A DNA stretch of 64,000 bases from Bacillus sp. E(2018) (GTDB taxonomy: Bacteria > Bacillota > Bacilli > Bacillales > Fictibacillaceae), in contig NZ_SCOL01000002.1 of the NCBI RefSeq assembly GCF_005503015.1, positions 248,001-312,000 on the forward strand, read 5' to 3'. The translations under genes were made by a program, and so were the position numbers. The notes under the pieces were generated by a model. The model did no database searches, had not been told where the DNA came from, and worked only from the letters and a program-made list of their open reading frames with translations. Shown here piece by piece: positions 54,464 through 62,761 of this stretch (position 1 is its first letter; each line of letters starts with the position of its first letter).

Positions 54464-54503
54464 CGAAAGCGTTTGCACAAACGCTTTTAAGATAACGCTT
54501 TCA
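54464..54503. promoter_or_regulatory. Two cre-type sites upstream of the amylopullulanase
   Basis: CGAAAGCGTTTGCA (54464-54477) and, on the minus strand, TGAAAGCGTTATCT (54490-54503) both match the CcpA operator pattern. They lie 34-73 bases before the start codon, where the promoter must be. Confidence 0.8.
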
Positions 54504-54692
54504 TTCCTTTTATTATGCCATGTTTTCTTTACTTGGAAATGAGTCGTTCGGCTGATAAAGTCTTTCTTAAATGGGTATATTTTCATGTTTTCAGATAATG
54601 GGGGTATTAGGAGAAATTGTGCAGAGTATGGCCGGGGATTAAATTTCTTCCTTACATGATTGATCGCTTTTATTTCCTTATCACCTTTGACA

Positions 54693-54946
54693 GTTGATTG
54701 GAGTAAAAGGTGCGAGACTCCTACGGGACAGGTAGGCAGTTTGAAAAGTGGAAGAGGCTCGTTCAGCCCCGACTAGCAAAAGGTGAATGGGCTATCAAGG
54801 CGCACTTTGCCTTGTGGGCCATTTAACTTTTGACCTCGAGGGGCTAGCCGCTGCAATTAGACAGGTGAGACACTTAAACGTGAAACGTTCGAATGTGGCT
54901 CACCGCCTGCCCCGTGGAAAGCGAGCAACCTGGAACGGAGATCAAC
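54693..54946 (+). repeat. Long inverted-repeat element, copy 4, interrupted
   Basis: Ends match copies 1 and 2 (TTGATTGGAG..., GCGAGCAACCTGGAACGGA, ATCAAC), but the element is about 125 bp longer. The extra DNA (about 54737-54860) is unlike the other copies and folds into its own hairpin. Together with the cre region it fills the 585-base gap between the amylopullulanase and the small lipoprotein; 54504-54690 shows nothing else. Confidence 0.85.
54737..54860. mobile_element. Nested hairpin element inserted in repeat copy 4
   Basis: Between GGCAG and ACAGGTGAGAC of the host repeat. Nested arms can be paired from outside in: AGCCCC with GGGGCT, CAAAAG with CTTTTG, a GGGC/GGCC region, and CAAGGC with GCCTTG at the tip. 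No coding capacity. It may be a separate non-autonomous element; exact ends are uncertain. Confidence 0.5.
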
Positions 54947-54969
54947 ATCTCACATAAAGCCCAAAATAA

Positions 54970-55004
54970 AAACCGGGTCCTCTCTGGAAGGTAGAGGCCC
55001 GGCA
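54970..55004 (-). terminator. Terminator of the small lipoprotein gene
   Basis: Minus strand GCCGGGCCTCT pairs with AGAGGACCCGGT, followed by TTTTTATTTT. Confidence 0.85.
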
Positions 55005-55015
55005 CTTCTTTTATC

Positions 55016-55228
55016 TTATTCAGCTGACTCTTCCGTTGATTCCTCATCTGTTGAAGTTTCTTCTTCTGTAGAACCTTCTTCATCCGTAGTTGTTTCTTCG
55101 TCTTGAGTCTCTGTTTCTTCCGTGTTCGTTTCTTCCTCAGTGTTCGTGTCTTCCGCGTTGTTACATGCAGTGATTAACATAATTGCCAAAAGAGATGCTC
55201 CGATTTTAGCCAAAAACGTTTTGCTCAT
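55016..55228 (-). CDS. Small acidic lipoprotein
   Basis: 70 residues. Signal peptide with lipobox LITAC (Cys22), then a low-complexity tail made almost only of Glu, Thr, Asp and Ser. GGGAGC precedes the ATG. It would be membrane-anchored outside the cell as a disordered polyanion; function unknown. Confidence 0.75.
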   Translation of the reverse strand: MSKTFLAKIGASLLAIMLITACNNAEDTNTEEETNTEETETQDEETTTDEEGSTEEETSTDEESTEESAE

Positions 55229-55392
55229 TGTTCAATTGCTCCCTTCGGATTTTCATTATGATTTTGCATGAGTATGGGATTTCTTTTGTCCCTGTTCAGA
55301 ATATATCATGAAAAAAACCCGAAAAGACGCAATTTACCAAGTCATAACCAACACTTTACAATTCTAAAATCACCTTTATATTGGCTTAATAA

Positions 55393-55869
55393 TTATAGAT
55401 CATAATGCAGCACATATTGCGGCCCGACTGGACCAGGTTTGATCTGACCGCGATCTACAAAACCTACTTTTTCGTAAAGCTTTTTTGCTAGACCGTTCTT
55501 AAAGTTTACGGCAAGGATGAGTTCGTTCACTTCAGGAAAGTGTTTGGTAACAAACGCAGGCAGCTGCAGCATCGCAACTTTTGCGTACCCTTTTCCTTGC
55601 TCAGGATGATTAATGGATAGTGCACGAATCACCATCGCGTTTGGGTTTGCAGTAAAATCTCCAATGTTCTCACCCTTATGCAAAACCACAAAACCGACTG
55701 TTTTGCTGTGTGCTTCAATCACCACAGGATGACGTCCTGGGTCTTCTTCGCATTTTTTTAAAGCCTCATTCGGCATAGCCGTGAATTTTTCTTGCTCCTG
55801 AGGTAAATAGAACGCGTTTAACGCTTCTCGATGTATCTCGTGAAAGAATGTTAGTGATGTGTTTGCCAT
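55393..55869 (-). CDS. GNAT-family N-acetyltransferase
   Basis: 158 residues from ATG 55869 (CAGGAG upstream). IRALSINHPEQGKGYAKVAM is the acetyl-CoA site; NGLAKKLYEKVGFVDRG follows. Lies 22 bases after the GDSL hydrolase gene and is probably cotranscribed. Confidence 0.86.
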   Translation of the reverse strand: MANTSLTFFHEIHREALNAFYLPQEQEKFTAMPNEALKKCEEDPGRHPVVIEAHSKTVGFVVLHKGENIGDFTANPNAMVIRALSINHPEQGKGYAKVAMLQLPAFVTKHFPEVNELILAVNFKNGLAKKLYEKVGFVDRGQIKPGPVGPQYVLHYDL

Positions 55870-55891
55870 CTTTGTAACTCCTGTTTTTAGT

Positions 55892-56488
55892 TTATTGGGT
55901 GACGAGTGACTCTGCAGCATCAAGCCACGTTTTTGCCATCAGTTCGTTTCCTTTTCTTCTCATATGTACGCCGTCTGTCGTTAAGGACACATCTGGCTTT
56001 TTGTTTAGATGGTTCATAAAAATTTCATGTGTAGGCACGAGCACGGCATCAAATTCTTTTGCTAACCTTCGGACCACTTCCACATAAGGAATCAACAGCT
56101 GATTTCCTTGAGATCCTGTGTTTTCTTTTATGATCGTCGGTTCCATTAAAACAAGTTTTGTTTTTGGTGAAAGTTGAGATAACAGGCCGCGGTAAACCTC
56201 TTCAAACTGAGAAACATCCACCTGCTCCAATTGAGGGCTATCGAGCTGTCTCCACACATCATTGATTCCGATAGAAACAGATAGCAGATCAGGTTCAAGA
56301 TCGATTACATCTCGTTGCCACCGGAAAGCAAGATCTGTTACGCGATGTCCGTTCACACCTTTATTGATCACTGTTACTTCTTTTGGTAATACTTCTTTAA
56401 TCATGCGAACGTACCCGTCTCCCAGTCGATCTGAATCTGTGTTTTTATTTGAAGCTGTGATGCTGTCACCGATAAAAATAATCTTCAA
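55892..56488 (-). CDS. SGNH/GDSL-family hydrolase
   Basis: 198 residues from a TTG start with GGGAGG upstream. Block I GDSITA (nucleophile Ser), block III IGINDVW and block V DGVHMRRKG (catalytic Asp/His) are present. No signal peptide, so an intracellular esterase or deacetylase is likely. First of a two-gene unit with the GNAT gene. Confidence 0.88.
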   Translation of the reverse strand: MKIIFIGDSITASNKNTDSDRLGDGYVRMIKEVLPKEVTVINKGVNGHRVTDLAFRWQRDVIDLEPDLLSVSIGINDVWRQLDSPQLEQVDVSQFEEVYRGLLSQLSPKTKLVLMEPTIIKENTGSQGNQLLIPYVEVVRRLAKEFDAVLVPTHEIFMNHLNKKPDVSLTTDGVHMRRKGNELMAKTWLDAAESLVTQ

Positions 56489-56612
56489 TCTATTTCCCTC
56501 CCTGTTTTCTTTATTCTATTTTATCATGTTGAAGTGAAATGTTAGGTTTTAGAGGATTTTACATTCTTTCTTTGAATATCTATAAAAAATCCTTTTTTAA
56601 GGAGGGCGTTCC

Positions 56613-57647
56613 ATGCTTGAAACAGCGGTTCAGCAACCGAAAACGTTAGGCCAAACAGAAATGACACCGTCATACCGAGTGGATTTGCGACATTATAGAG
56701 ACAGAAAAGAATACGAAAAGTTTGTAAAAGTAAATACGGTGAACGATTGGACCACTGTGACGTGGAAAGATATTGGAAAACCATATGAGGTTACTTCTTT
56801 TTCAAAAGAAAAAACAGAGTGGGAAAAAACGCATGGTGAGATGCTTCCGGTCCATACATCCTGGACGATGTTCAACCAGTCTTTTCACGAGTGGTTCTCT
56901 AAGGATGTACCTGCTGAGATCGGGGATAAAAAGAGCACTTTTTTTAAAAGTTTAACAAGCTTCAAACCGAGTGAAGTAAAGACGGCACTTGGTGATTACG
57001 TGCGGATTCACCTCTGGAATTATGTGCACCGCATTCAAGACGGCATCTGGGATCCGCGCGGAAAGAGAGCTTTGTTCGAGGGACTGGACGTTCTGAAACC
57101 TCGCATTCTATTTTTGGGTGCAGCTGAAGGTTATGAAGCGATGCAGCTAAGTGCGATGTATCCTGACGGTGAGGTAGTGATGGTGGATTATGATCCGTTC
57201 TGCCGAGATGCTCGGTTCGCAGAGTTCCCTGAGTCTTATCCGTTTTTAGGGAAAAATTCACGAACGGGCGGAGAGAAGGTTTATTATAAAAACGACTTCA
57301 ATATCTCGTATGTCGTGGATGATATTCGCAATCTGCCCTATGGCAAAGAGTTCGATATCGTGCTCAGCGTCGGGTTGTTAGAGCATTTTCCAGACGCTAT
57401 GAAAGCTGAAGTCGTTGAGTGGCATCGAAAATTCTTGAAATCGAGTGGCTATATCGTGATGACAACGCCACGAGCACAAATGCGTTCCAAACTGTATTAC
57501 GAGATCATGGCAGATGTGATGAACCATACGTATCGGGAGCTTATGACGTTAGAGCAGATGGGACTCTATTTGCATGAAAATGGTCTGGAAATTCTACAAC
57601 ACGGTTACATTAAGGTTCATAACGGAATTGTGGCGAGGGCGAAATAG
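56613..57647 (+). CDS. Class I SAM-dependent methyltransferase
   Basis: 344 residues. The N-terminal ~165 residues are of unknown fold, with many aromatic residues; the methyltransferase domain follows with ILFLGAAEGYEAMQL (motif I), VVMVDYD (acidic end of beta 2) and LSVGLLEHFPDAM. AAGGAGGG precedes the ATG. Substrate unknown. Confidence 0.82.
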   Translation: MLETAVQQPKTLGQTEMTPSYRVDLRHYRDRKEYEKFVKVNTVNDWTTVTWKDIGKPYEVTSFSKEKTEWEKTHGEMLPVHTSWTMFNQSFHEWFSKDVPAEIGDKKSTFFKSLTSFKPSEVKTALGDYVRIHLWNYVHRIQDGIWDPRGKRALFEGLDVLKPRILFLGAAEGYEAMQLSAMYPDGEVVMVDYDPFCRDARFAEFPESYPFLGKNSRTGGEKVYYKNDFNISYVVDDIRNLPYGKEFDIVLSVGLLEHFPDAMKAEVVEWHRKFLKSSGYIVMTTPRAQMRSKLYYEIMADVMNHTYRELMTLEQMGLYLHENGLEILQHGYIKVHNGIVARAK

Positions 57648-57657
57648 GCTTGTAAGT

Positions 57658-57686
57658 GAAACCTGGAGGATGCTCCAGGTTTTTTA
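57658..57686. terminator. Terminator of the methyltransferase gene
   Basis: AACCTGGAG pairs with CTCCAGGTT, followed by TTTTTA; it overlaps the stop codon region of the opposing Rrf2 gene. Confidence 0.85.
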
Positions 57687-58112
57687 TTTTGATTTTGATG
57701 GAAGATTTCCGGTCAGCAAATTTTCTAAAGTAGTGTGATCAAGCAGATTGGCAACAACATCTCGAATGAGACGCCATAAAGGCTGTAACAGACAAGCTTT
57801 ATCTTCCAGCGGACAATATTCATACGCGGTAACGCTCACACAGCTCATCGGTGCGAGCGGTCCTTCTATATCACGAACAACTTCTCCAATACAGATCTGT
57901 GAAGGCTCTCTTTTTAGCGTATAGCCTCCACTTGCTCCTCTTTTACTTTTTACATAGCCTAAGTTTTTTAAAAGTAACAAAATCTGTTCTAAGTAATTAG
58001 AAGGTACAAGGGTCTCTCTTGCAATATCCTTTGTTTGAACAAGTTGCGGGTATTGTGCACCTAACACGATCAACGCTCGAAGCGCATACTCCCCTTTGCT
58101 CGAGATTTTCAT
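57684..58112 (-). CDS. Rrf2-family transcriptional regulator
   Basis: 142 residues. Winged helix with MKISSKGEYALRALIVLG and GYVKSKRGASGGYTLKR, then three Cys in PMSCVSVTAYEYCPLEDKACLL, the spacing seen in iron-sulfur or redox-sensing members (IscR, NsrR). Divergent from the cysteine dioxygenase/HpaB operon, whose promoter region (58113-58283) it shares, so it is probably that operon's regulator. Confidence 0.88.
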   Translation of the reverse strand: MKISSKGEYALRALIVLGAQYPQLVQTKDIARETLVPSNYLEQILLLLKNLGYVKSKRGASGGYTLKREPSQICIGEVVRDIEGPLAPMSCVSVTAYEYCPLEDKACLLQPLWRLIRDVVANLLDHTTLENLLTGNLPSKSK

Positions 58113-58200
58113 AACCCTCCCCCTCCCATCTCTATCACTCTATGGTTAACCGTTCAATTTATTCCATGATCCGTCCATTTATTATGCGTTGCCGTTACGC

Positions 58201-58230
58201 TTGTCCCTCCAGTCTCATACCTTATATAAA
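58201..58230 (+). promoter_or_regulatory. Possible promoter of the cysteine dioxygenase operon
   Basis: TTGTCC (58201-58206) and TATAAA (58225-58230) lie 18 bp apart. An 8-bp palindrome GGTTAACC lies farther upstream at 58144-58151, a possible regulator site. Confidence 0.45.
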
Positions 58231-58283
58231 GGCGACTTCGTTTATCAACAATGTCGTCAAAGGTAGCAAAGGGGAAATGGAAG

Positions 58284-58751
58284 TTGGATTTTATACAAAA
58301 AATAGAGCGTGTGTTTCGCACGGTTTCAAATCTGCATGTAACAAATGTAGAAGATATCATGCTACAGCTCTCTCCTACTTTTCAGGATGTAGAAAAACAT
58401 TTATTAAAGCCACAAGATTTGGAATACGGAAGGAATGTTCTTTTTAAGAATGAACGAGTAGAGGTGCTATTAGTCTTTTTACCTCCTTTCTCAAAAACAC
58501 TGGTGCATGATCATGGATTCTCTTCGGGGTGGATTTATGTCGTGGAGGGTTCTGTATTGAACCTTGTGTATGCGAAGGGAAAAGATGGTGTCAGTTATGA
58601 GAAAAATGAATACTACCAAAAAGGTGAGCTGTTTTCTGTGGAGGGTGATACGACGCACGCGATGTACAATCCTTCATTTTCTGGTACGGTGACTCTTCAT
58701 ATCTATTCTCCTCCACTCGGGATCGGGCAGGTGTACAAGCCTCATGAGTAA
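58284..58751 (+). CDS. Cysteine dioxygenase-like cupin
   Basis: About 155 residues from a TTG at 58284, preferred because AAAGGGG lies nine bases upstream; an ATG at 58251 gives 166 residues but lacks a site. The cupin iron ligands are visible in VHDHGFSSGWIYVVEGSV and DTTHAMYNP. Type I cysteine dioxygenase oxidises cysteine to cysteine sulfinate; other thiol substrates are possible. Overlaps the HpaB-like gene by eight bases, so the two are coupled. Confidence 0.82.
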   Translation: MDFIQKIERVFRTVSNLHVTNVEDIMLQLSPTFQDVEKHLLKPQDLEYGRNVLFKNERVEVLLVFLPPFSKTLVHDHGFSSGWIYVVEGSVLNLVYAKGKDGVSYEKNEYYQKGELFSVEGDTTHAMYNPSFSGTVTLHIYSPPLGIGQVYKPHE

Positions 58752-60183
58752 ATATGGTGAACACTATATTCATAGCTTAAAAGATGCTCGTTCTGTGTGG
58801 CTGAACGGTCGTGTGACAGATGTTACGACAGATCCTTATTTTGCTGGCACATTATCTACGATCAGTTCCTTATTCGATATGATGGATAGCGCTGAGAATC
58901 AAGATAAGGTTAGCGTGGTACAGCATGTTAGAGGTCAAGGGCAGCGCATACACCCGTCTTTTATAGTTCCTCATTCACAGGATGATCTGCTAAAAAGAAG
59001 GATTGCCTTCGAGACGTGGAGCAGAGCGACTTCAGGCGTGATGAGCCGTCTGTCTGATTATGCCAGATCCCGTATAACAGGATGGTACGCGAACCGATCG
59101 GCATATGACGCTTACGATAAGCAATTTGCAGATAAAATAAAAACGTATTATGAAACAGCTGGAGTTGAAAATCGTTTTCTAACGGTTGTTCAGCGTGATC
59201 CACAGATTAATCGCAGTGCGGGTGGTGAGGTGGATACAGAAGAGCTCGGTCTACTTCGTATCACAAGGAAAACAAGCGAAGGGGTTTATGTGAGTGGAGG
59301 AAAGATGATTGCTACAGCTGCTCCGTATTCCCATGATCTCATTGTGTTTCCTGTTGCGAAGTGGAATAAAAAGGAGAAAGCGTTGGCTAGTGCGCTTATC
59401 GTTCCGGCGAACAGCAAAGGCTTGCATATGATATGCAGAGCGGGTTTTGATTCTGGCAATGTGGCGCGCGCTGATTATCCGCTTAGTTCCGCTTTTGATG
59501 AGATGGACGCAGTTTTAATTTTTGATGATGTATTGATTCCTTGGGAGAGAGTATTATTGTATGAGAATCCCGATGCTGTTTGGCAGTTTAAAAATGATCC
59601 TGTTGCAAACGCTCTTGCCTATCATCAAGCGATTGTTCGCCTTCAAGTAAAATTGGAGTTCACAACCGCGATCGGACACGCCATTGCAGAGAGTATCGGA
59701 GCTAATCAATATTTGCACGTACAAGAAAAATTAGGGGAACTTCTTATGCAGAGTGAAACGATTAGAGGGCTCGTAATGGCAAGTGAATCGGCGGGCAAGT
59801 GTAATGATCACGGTATTTTCCTGCCTCACTTTTCGTTTATTGAAACAGCAAGAAATCTCGGCTCCACGTATTATCCGCGCGCGATCGAATTATTGCAGCT
59901 GATCGGAGCAGGAGGATTCATTCAAACGCCGTCTGTTATCGCAGATTTCGACGGACCGATCGGCCATCTGTTGGAAAAGTACTATAGGGGTAAAGACGTG
60001 GATGCGGTGGAAAGAACTAAGTTATTTAAACTGGCGTGGGATTTAATTGGAAGTTCGTTAGGCTCGAGACACGAATTGTACGAGCGTTTTTATGCCGGCG
60101 ATCCCATCCGCAATAAAGCCGCTCAGTATGCGGGGTATGATAAAGCGGCTCTAAGGAAGATGATTGATCCTTATTTGTGTTGA
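58744..60183 (+). CDS. HpaB-family flavin-dependent monooxygenase (4-hydroxyphenylacetate 3-hydroxylase-like)
   Basis: 479 residues. Acyl-CoA-dehydrogenase-like fold: N-terminal helical part, middle beta domain with GVYVSGGKMIATAAPYSHDLIVFP and FDDVLIPWERVLLY, and C-terminal helices with IGAGGFIQTPSVIADFDGPIG. Members hydroxylate phenols using reduced flavin from a partner reductase, not found here. Coupling to a thiol dioxygenase under an Rrf2-type regulator is unusual and hints at a sulfur-linked substrate (inference). Confidence 0.85.
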   Translation: MSKYGEHYIHSLKDARSVWLNGRVTDVTTDPYFAGTLSTISSLFDMMDSAENQDKVSVVQHVRGQGQRIHPSFIVPHSQDDLLKRRIAFETWSRATSGVMSRLSDYARSRITGWYANRSAYDAYDKQFADKIKTYYETAGVENRFLTVVQRDPQINRSAGGEVDTEELGLLRITRKTSEGVYVSGGKMIATAAPYSHDLIVFPVAKWNKKEKALASALIVPANSKGLHMICRAGFDSGNVARADYPLSSAFDEMDAVLIFDDVLIPWERVLLYENPDAVWQFKNDPVANALAYHQAIVRLQVKLEFTTAIGHAIAESIGANQYLHVQEKLGELLMQSETIRGLVMASESAGKCNDHGIFLPHFSFIETARNLGSTYYPRAIELLQLIGAGGFIQTPSVIADFDGPIGHLLEKYYRGKDVDAVERTKLFKLAWDLIGSSLGSRHELYERFYAGDPIRNKAAQYAGYDKAALRKMIDPYLC

Positions 60184-60236
60184 TCGGTAAACTTTATATA
60201 ATTTTGTAACTTCCGTCTTATTCGAATTTATTTTGT

Positions 60237-60917
60237 TTAGCTCTGGACTTGAATAGTTGAGTTTCTTAACAAGCTTTTCTTTAATTCAGTGACAGATTTA
60301 ACAATATAAGTAGGGTTTGCTTCTGTAAGTTCTTCCATTGACCCATACCCATATGTAACTCCTATTGAATCGATACCTGTGTTATACGCCCCAATCATGT
60401 CATGCTTTCTATCACCAATCATGATGAACGATTTCTTTGGTTGGTCGTTGTAATGGTGAAGGATGTGCTGGATGATCTCTGTTTTGCTTGTACGTGTTCC
60501 ATCGAGATTGCTGCCAACGATCAGGTCAAAATGGTGGTGGATGTTGAAGTATTTTAAGATTTCTTCAGCAAAGACAGTAGGTTTAGAAGTTGCGATAATT
60601 AATGTATGGCCATTATCACTCAGTTCTTGAAGAAGTGATGGTATATGTTCGTAAAGTGTATTCTCGTACATGCCTATGTCTTTGAATCTTTCTCGATAGT
60701 GCGCGATTGCAGTTTGAATCTGTGGTTCGTCAAAGGAATAAAATTCTGAGAAAGATTGTTGAAGCGGTGGCCCGATAAAAGATTCTAAGTGATCAAGGTT
60801 CTCTTCTGTGATACCCATTCTTTTGAGGGCAAATTGAACAGATTTTGTTATACCGATTTTAGGATCAGAAAGAGTGCCGTCTAGGTCAAACAAAATAAAT
60901 GAATAATCTTTATTCAT
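60237..60917 (-). CDS. HAD-family phosphatase, phosphoglycolate phosphatase-like
   Basis: 226 residues. Motif I FDLDGTLSDPKIG, motif II IATSKP, motif III/IV FIMIGDRKHDMIGA; a helical cap (residues ~15-80) of the Gph type. AAGGAG precedes the ATG. Single gene between the HpaB gene and fabZ. Confidence 0.85.
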   Translation of the reverse strand: MNKDYSFILFDLDGTLSDPKIGITKSVQFALKRMGITEENLDHLESFIGPPLQQSFSEFYSFDEPQIQTAIAHYRERFKDIGMYENTLYEHIPSLLQELSDNGHTLIIATSKPTVFAEEILKYFNIHHHFDLIVGSNLDGTRTSKTEIIQHILHHYNDQPKKSFIMIGDRKHDMIGAYNTGIDSIGVTYGYGSMEELTEANPTYIVKSVTELKKSLLRNSTIQVQS

Positions 60918-60974
60918 GAATTATGCTCCTTCACAGTCTTATTTTGAATCTTAAAATAAAAATAGCATAAAAAG

Positions 60975-61026
60975 AAAGCTTGAAATAGGACATACACCCT
61001 AGGGGAATGCTCCATTTCAAGCTTTT
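60975..61026 (-). terminator. Terminator of fabZ
   Basis: AAAGCTTGAAAT (60975-60986) pairs with ATTTCAAGCTTT (61014-61025), enclosing a GC-richer inner hairpin; on the minus strand TTTTTATG follows. REP-like copy 7 lies between it and the fabZ stop. Confidence 0.75.
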
Positions 61027-61054
61027 ATGTTAATTGTGTGGGGTCAGACCCCTA
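61026..61054 (+). repeat. REP-like palindrome 7, at the fabZ stop codon
   Basis: Core GGGGTCAGACCCC at 61040-61052 with left flank ATGTTAATTGTGT. On the minus strand the fabZ TAG (61052-61054) runs into the core as TAGGGGTCTGACCCC, identical to the chemoreceptor junction at 12857. Confidence 0.88.
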
Positions 61055-61477
61055 TTTGCCTAGTGCGAAGGTGATCTCGACTTCGCAGGCTACTTGGCCA
61101 TCAACCGTTGCGATTCCTTTGCCTTTACCGATCGAACCGCGTACACGTGTCATCTCAACTTCAAGGCGAAGTTGGTCTCCTGGTACCACTTGCTTTTTGA
61201 AGCGGCAGTTATCGATGCCTGCGAAAAATGCAAGGCGGCCGCGGTTTTCTTCTTTTTTCAGCATCGCAACTGCTCCTACTTGAGCGAGTGCTTCCACGAT
61301 TAATACGCCTGGCATAACCGGGTACTCTGGGAAGTGACCGTTGAAGAATTCTTCGTTCGCTGTAACATTCTTAATTCCTACAGCGCGCTCTCCCTCTTCT
61401 ACTTCTAAGATGCGGTCGATCAACAAGAACGGATAACGGTGCGGGATGATTTCTTTGATTTCTTCGATCGTTAACAT
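61052..61477 (-). CDS. fabZ: 3-hydroxyacyl-ACP dehydratase
   Basis: 141 residues. Catalytic His in [14 protein letters not shown] and Glu in [10 protein letters not shown]. Dehydrates beta-hydroxyacyl-ACP in fatty-acid elongation. ATG 61477 gives the family start [28 protein letters not shown] lies upstream. Downstream of flhO, flhP and the EpuA-like gene, as in B. subtilis. Confidence 0.96.
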   Translation of the reverse strand: MLTIEEIKEIIPHRYPFLLIDRILEVEEGERAVGIKNVTANEEFFNGHFPEYPVMPGVLIVEALAQVGAVAMLKKEENRGRLAFFAGIDNCRFKKQVVPGDQLRLEVEMTRVRGSIGKGKGIATVDGQVACEVEITFALGK

Positions 61478-61567
61478 ATACAAACATCACCTTTCTTTTT
61501 TCACTCATGGTTTCTCATCTATTTATATTATACTTGGTATTGTTACCTGGTACTAATTTTACATCAA

Positions 61568-61610
61568 AAGAAAACAATGACTTCATACATGCCATGTCAT
61601 TGTTTTTTTA
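61568..61610 (-). terminator. Terminator of the flhO-flhP-EpuA unit
   Basis: AAAACAATGAC (61571-61581) pairs with GTCATTGTTTT (61596-61606); on the minus strand it ends in TTTTCTTTTG. Confidence 0.82.
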
Positions 61611-61618
61611 TTATATCT

Positions 61619-61906
61619 TTACGCATCTTTTTCTACAAGGTCGATGATGTGTGTCCATGTTTCTTTTTCAAACACGTTCATCGGTTTACCGTCACCAATC
61701 ACGCCATAGCCGACCATCGTACCAACAGCAAAGCAGACAATGATCCCACAGACAAGAAGCAGAAGGCGCAGCCAGATCGGAAAGCTTCTTTTCGTTCGGC
61801 GTTGATACCACTGTTTCTTCTCTTCTTTAGCAGAAGTTTCTTTCTCTTGGTAACGCTGTGTTTTCGGTTTTTCGTTTTTATTCAACTCTTGCATCTTATT
61901 CGTCAT
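61619..61906 (-). CDS. EpuA-family (PF11772-type) small membrane protein
   Basis: 95 residues: a charged N-terminus of about 45 residues, one membrane segment (IWLRLLLLVCGIIVCFAVGTMVGYGVIG) and the family's closing VFEKETWTHIIDLVEKD. Often misnamed as an RNA polymerase beta subunit. Starts 15 bases after flhP and is cotranscribed with it. Confidence 0.82.
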   Translation of the reverse strand: MTNKMQELNKNEKPKTQRYQEKETSAKEEKKQWYQRRTKRSFPIWLRLLLLVCGIIVCFAVGTMVGYGVIGDGKPMNVFEKETWTHIIDLVEKDA

Positions 61907-61921
61907 ACAAACCTACCTCAT

Positions 61922-62749
61922 TTAGCGAAGCCCGTTTACTAACCCCATCATCTGGTCAGCAATTGTAAGAGAACGCGCATTAAATTGATAAGAACGCTGT
62001 GTTTGAATCATTTCCGTCATCTCTGTGGAGATGTTTACATTCGAGGATTCGAGTGCACCCTGCTGAACGAAGTTACCTGCTCCAGCATTTACTTCCTCTA
62101 TCAGTTGATTTAACGGAATGTCTTGTGGCGCTTGCAAGTTCTGTCCAACGGCTACCATCAACTGCGGCCGAACCATGTTCACAATCGCAAGCTGTCCTGA
62201 TTCAACAATCGCTCCATTATTTAACGTTACCGAAACTTGGCCGTTTTGTCCAATGGTAATTTTGCTATGGTCAGCTGGAATTGTAATCGGTCCGTTTACG
62301 CCCATCACTTTATTGCCATCAGATGTTACAAGTTCCATTTCATTGGCGTTGTTAGCAGACGGTGACAAATAGAACGCGCCGTCTCTCGTGAACTGTAGCG
62401 ATTCATTTCCGTTGTTATCCACTGCGGATACCTGAAAATAATGGCTAGGCTGAGTGAGAGCTACATCTAGAAGTCTTCCTGTCTGCTGTAGCGTTCCCGC
62501 TTCTAAACTAAGTGCTGTCGAAGAAACACGCGCTCCGCTTCCGAGTCGAATTCCGTTCGGCGTTAGACGGCCTGCTTCTGTAGGATTCAAAGCTTCACTG
62601 TTGATCTGCTGAAAAAGAATATCCGAAAATTGTGCCTCACGTCTTTTATAGCCGTTCGTCGTGCTGTTCGCCATGTTATTTGAGATGGTATCAAGCTTGT
62701 GCTGCAGCTGCCCCATCGTTACTGCTGCTGAAATCATAGACTGGTTCAT
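61922..62749 (-). CDS. flhP: Flagellar rod/hook-family protein FlhP
   Basis: 275 residues. N-terminal flagellar-rod motif (QLQHKLDTISNNMANSTTNGYKRREAQF) and C-terminal VQQGALESSNVNISTEMTEMIQTQRSYQFNARSL that pair in the rod coiled coil. FlgF/FlgG family. AGGGGGA precedes the ATG. Follows flhO, 12 bases away. Confidence 0.93.
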   Translation of the reverse strand: MNQSMISAAVTMGQLQHKLDTISNNMANSTTNGYKRREAQFSDILFQQINSEALNPTEAGRLTPNGIRLGSGARVSSTALSLEAGTLQQTGRLLDVALTQPSHYFQVSAVDNNGNESLQFTRDGAFYLSPSANNANEMELVTSDGNKVMGVNGPITIPADHSKITIGQNGQVSVTLNNGAIVESGQLAIVNMVRPQLMVAVGQNLQAPQDIPLNQLIEEVNAGAGNFVQQGALESSNVNISTEMTEMIQTQRSYQFNARSLTIADQMMGLVNGLR

Positions 62750-62761
62750 GTTTTATTCCCC

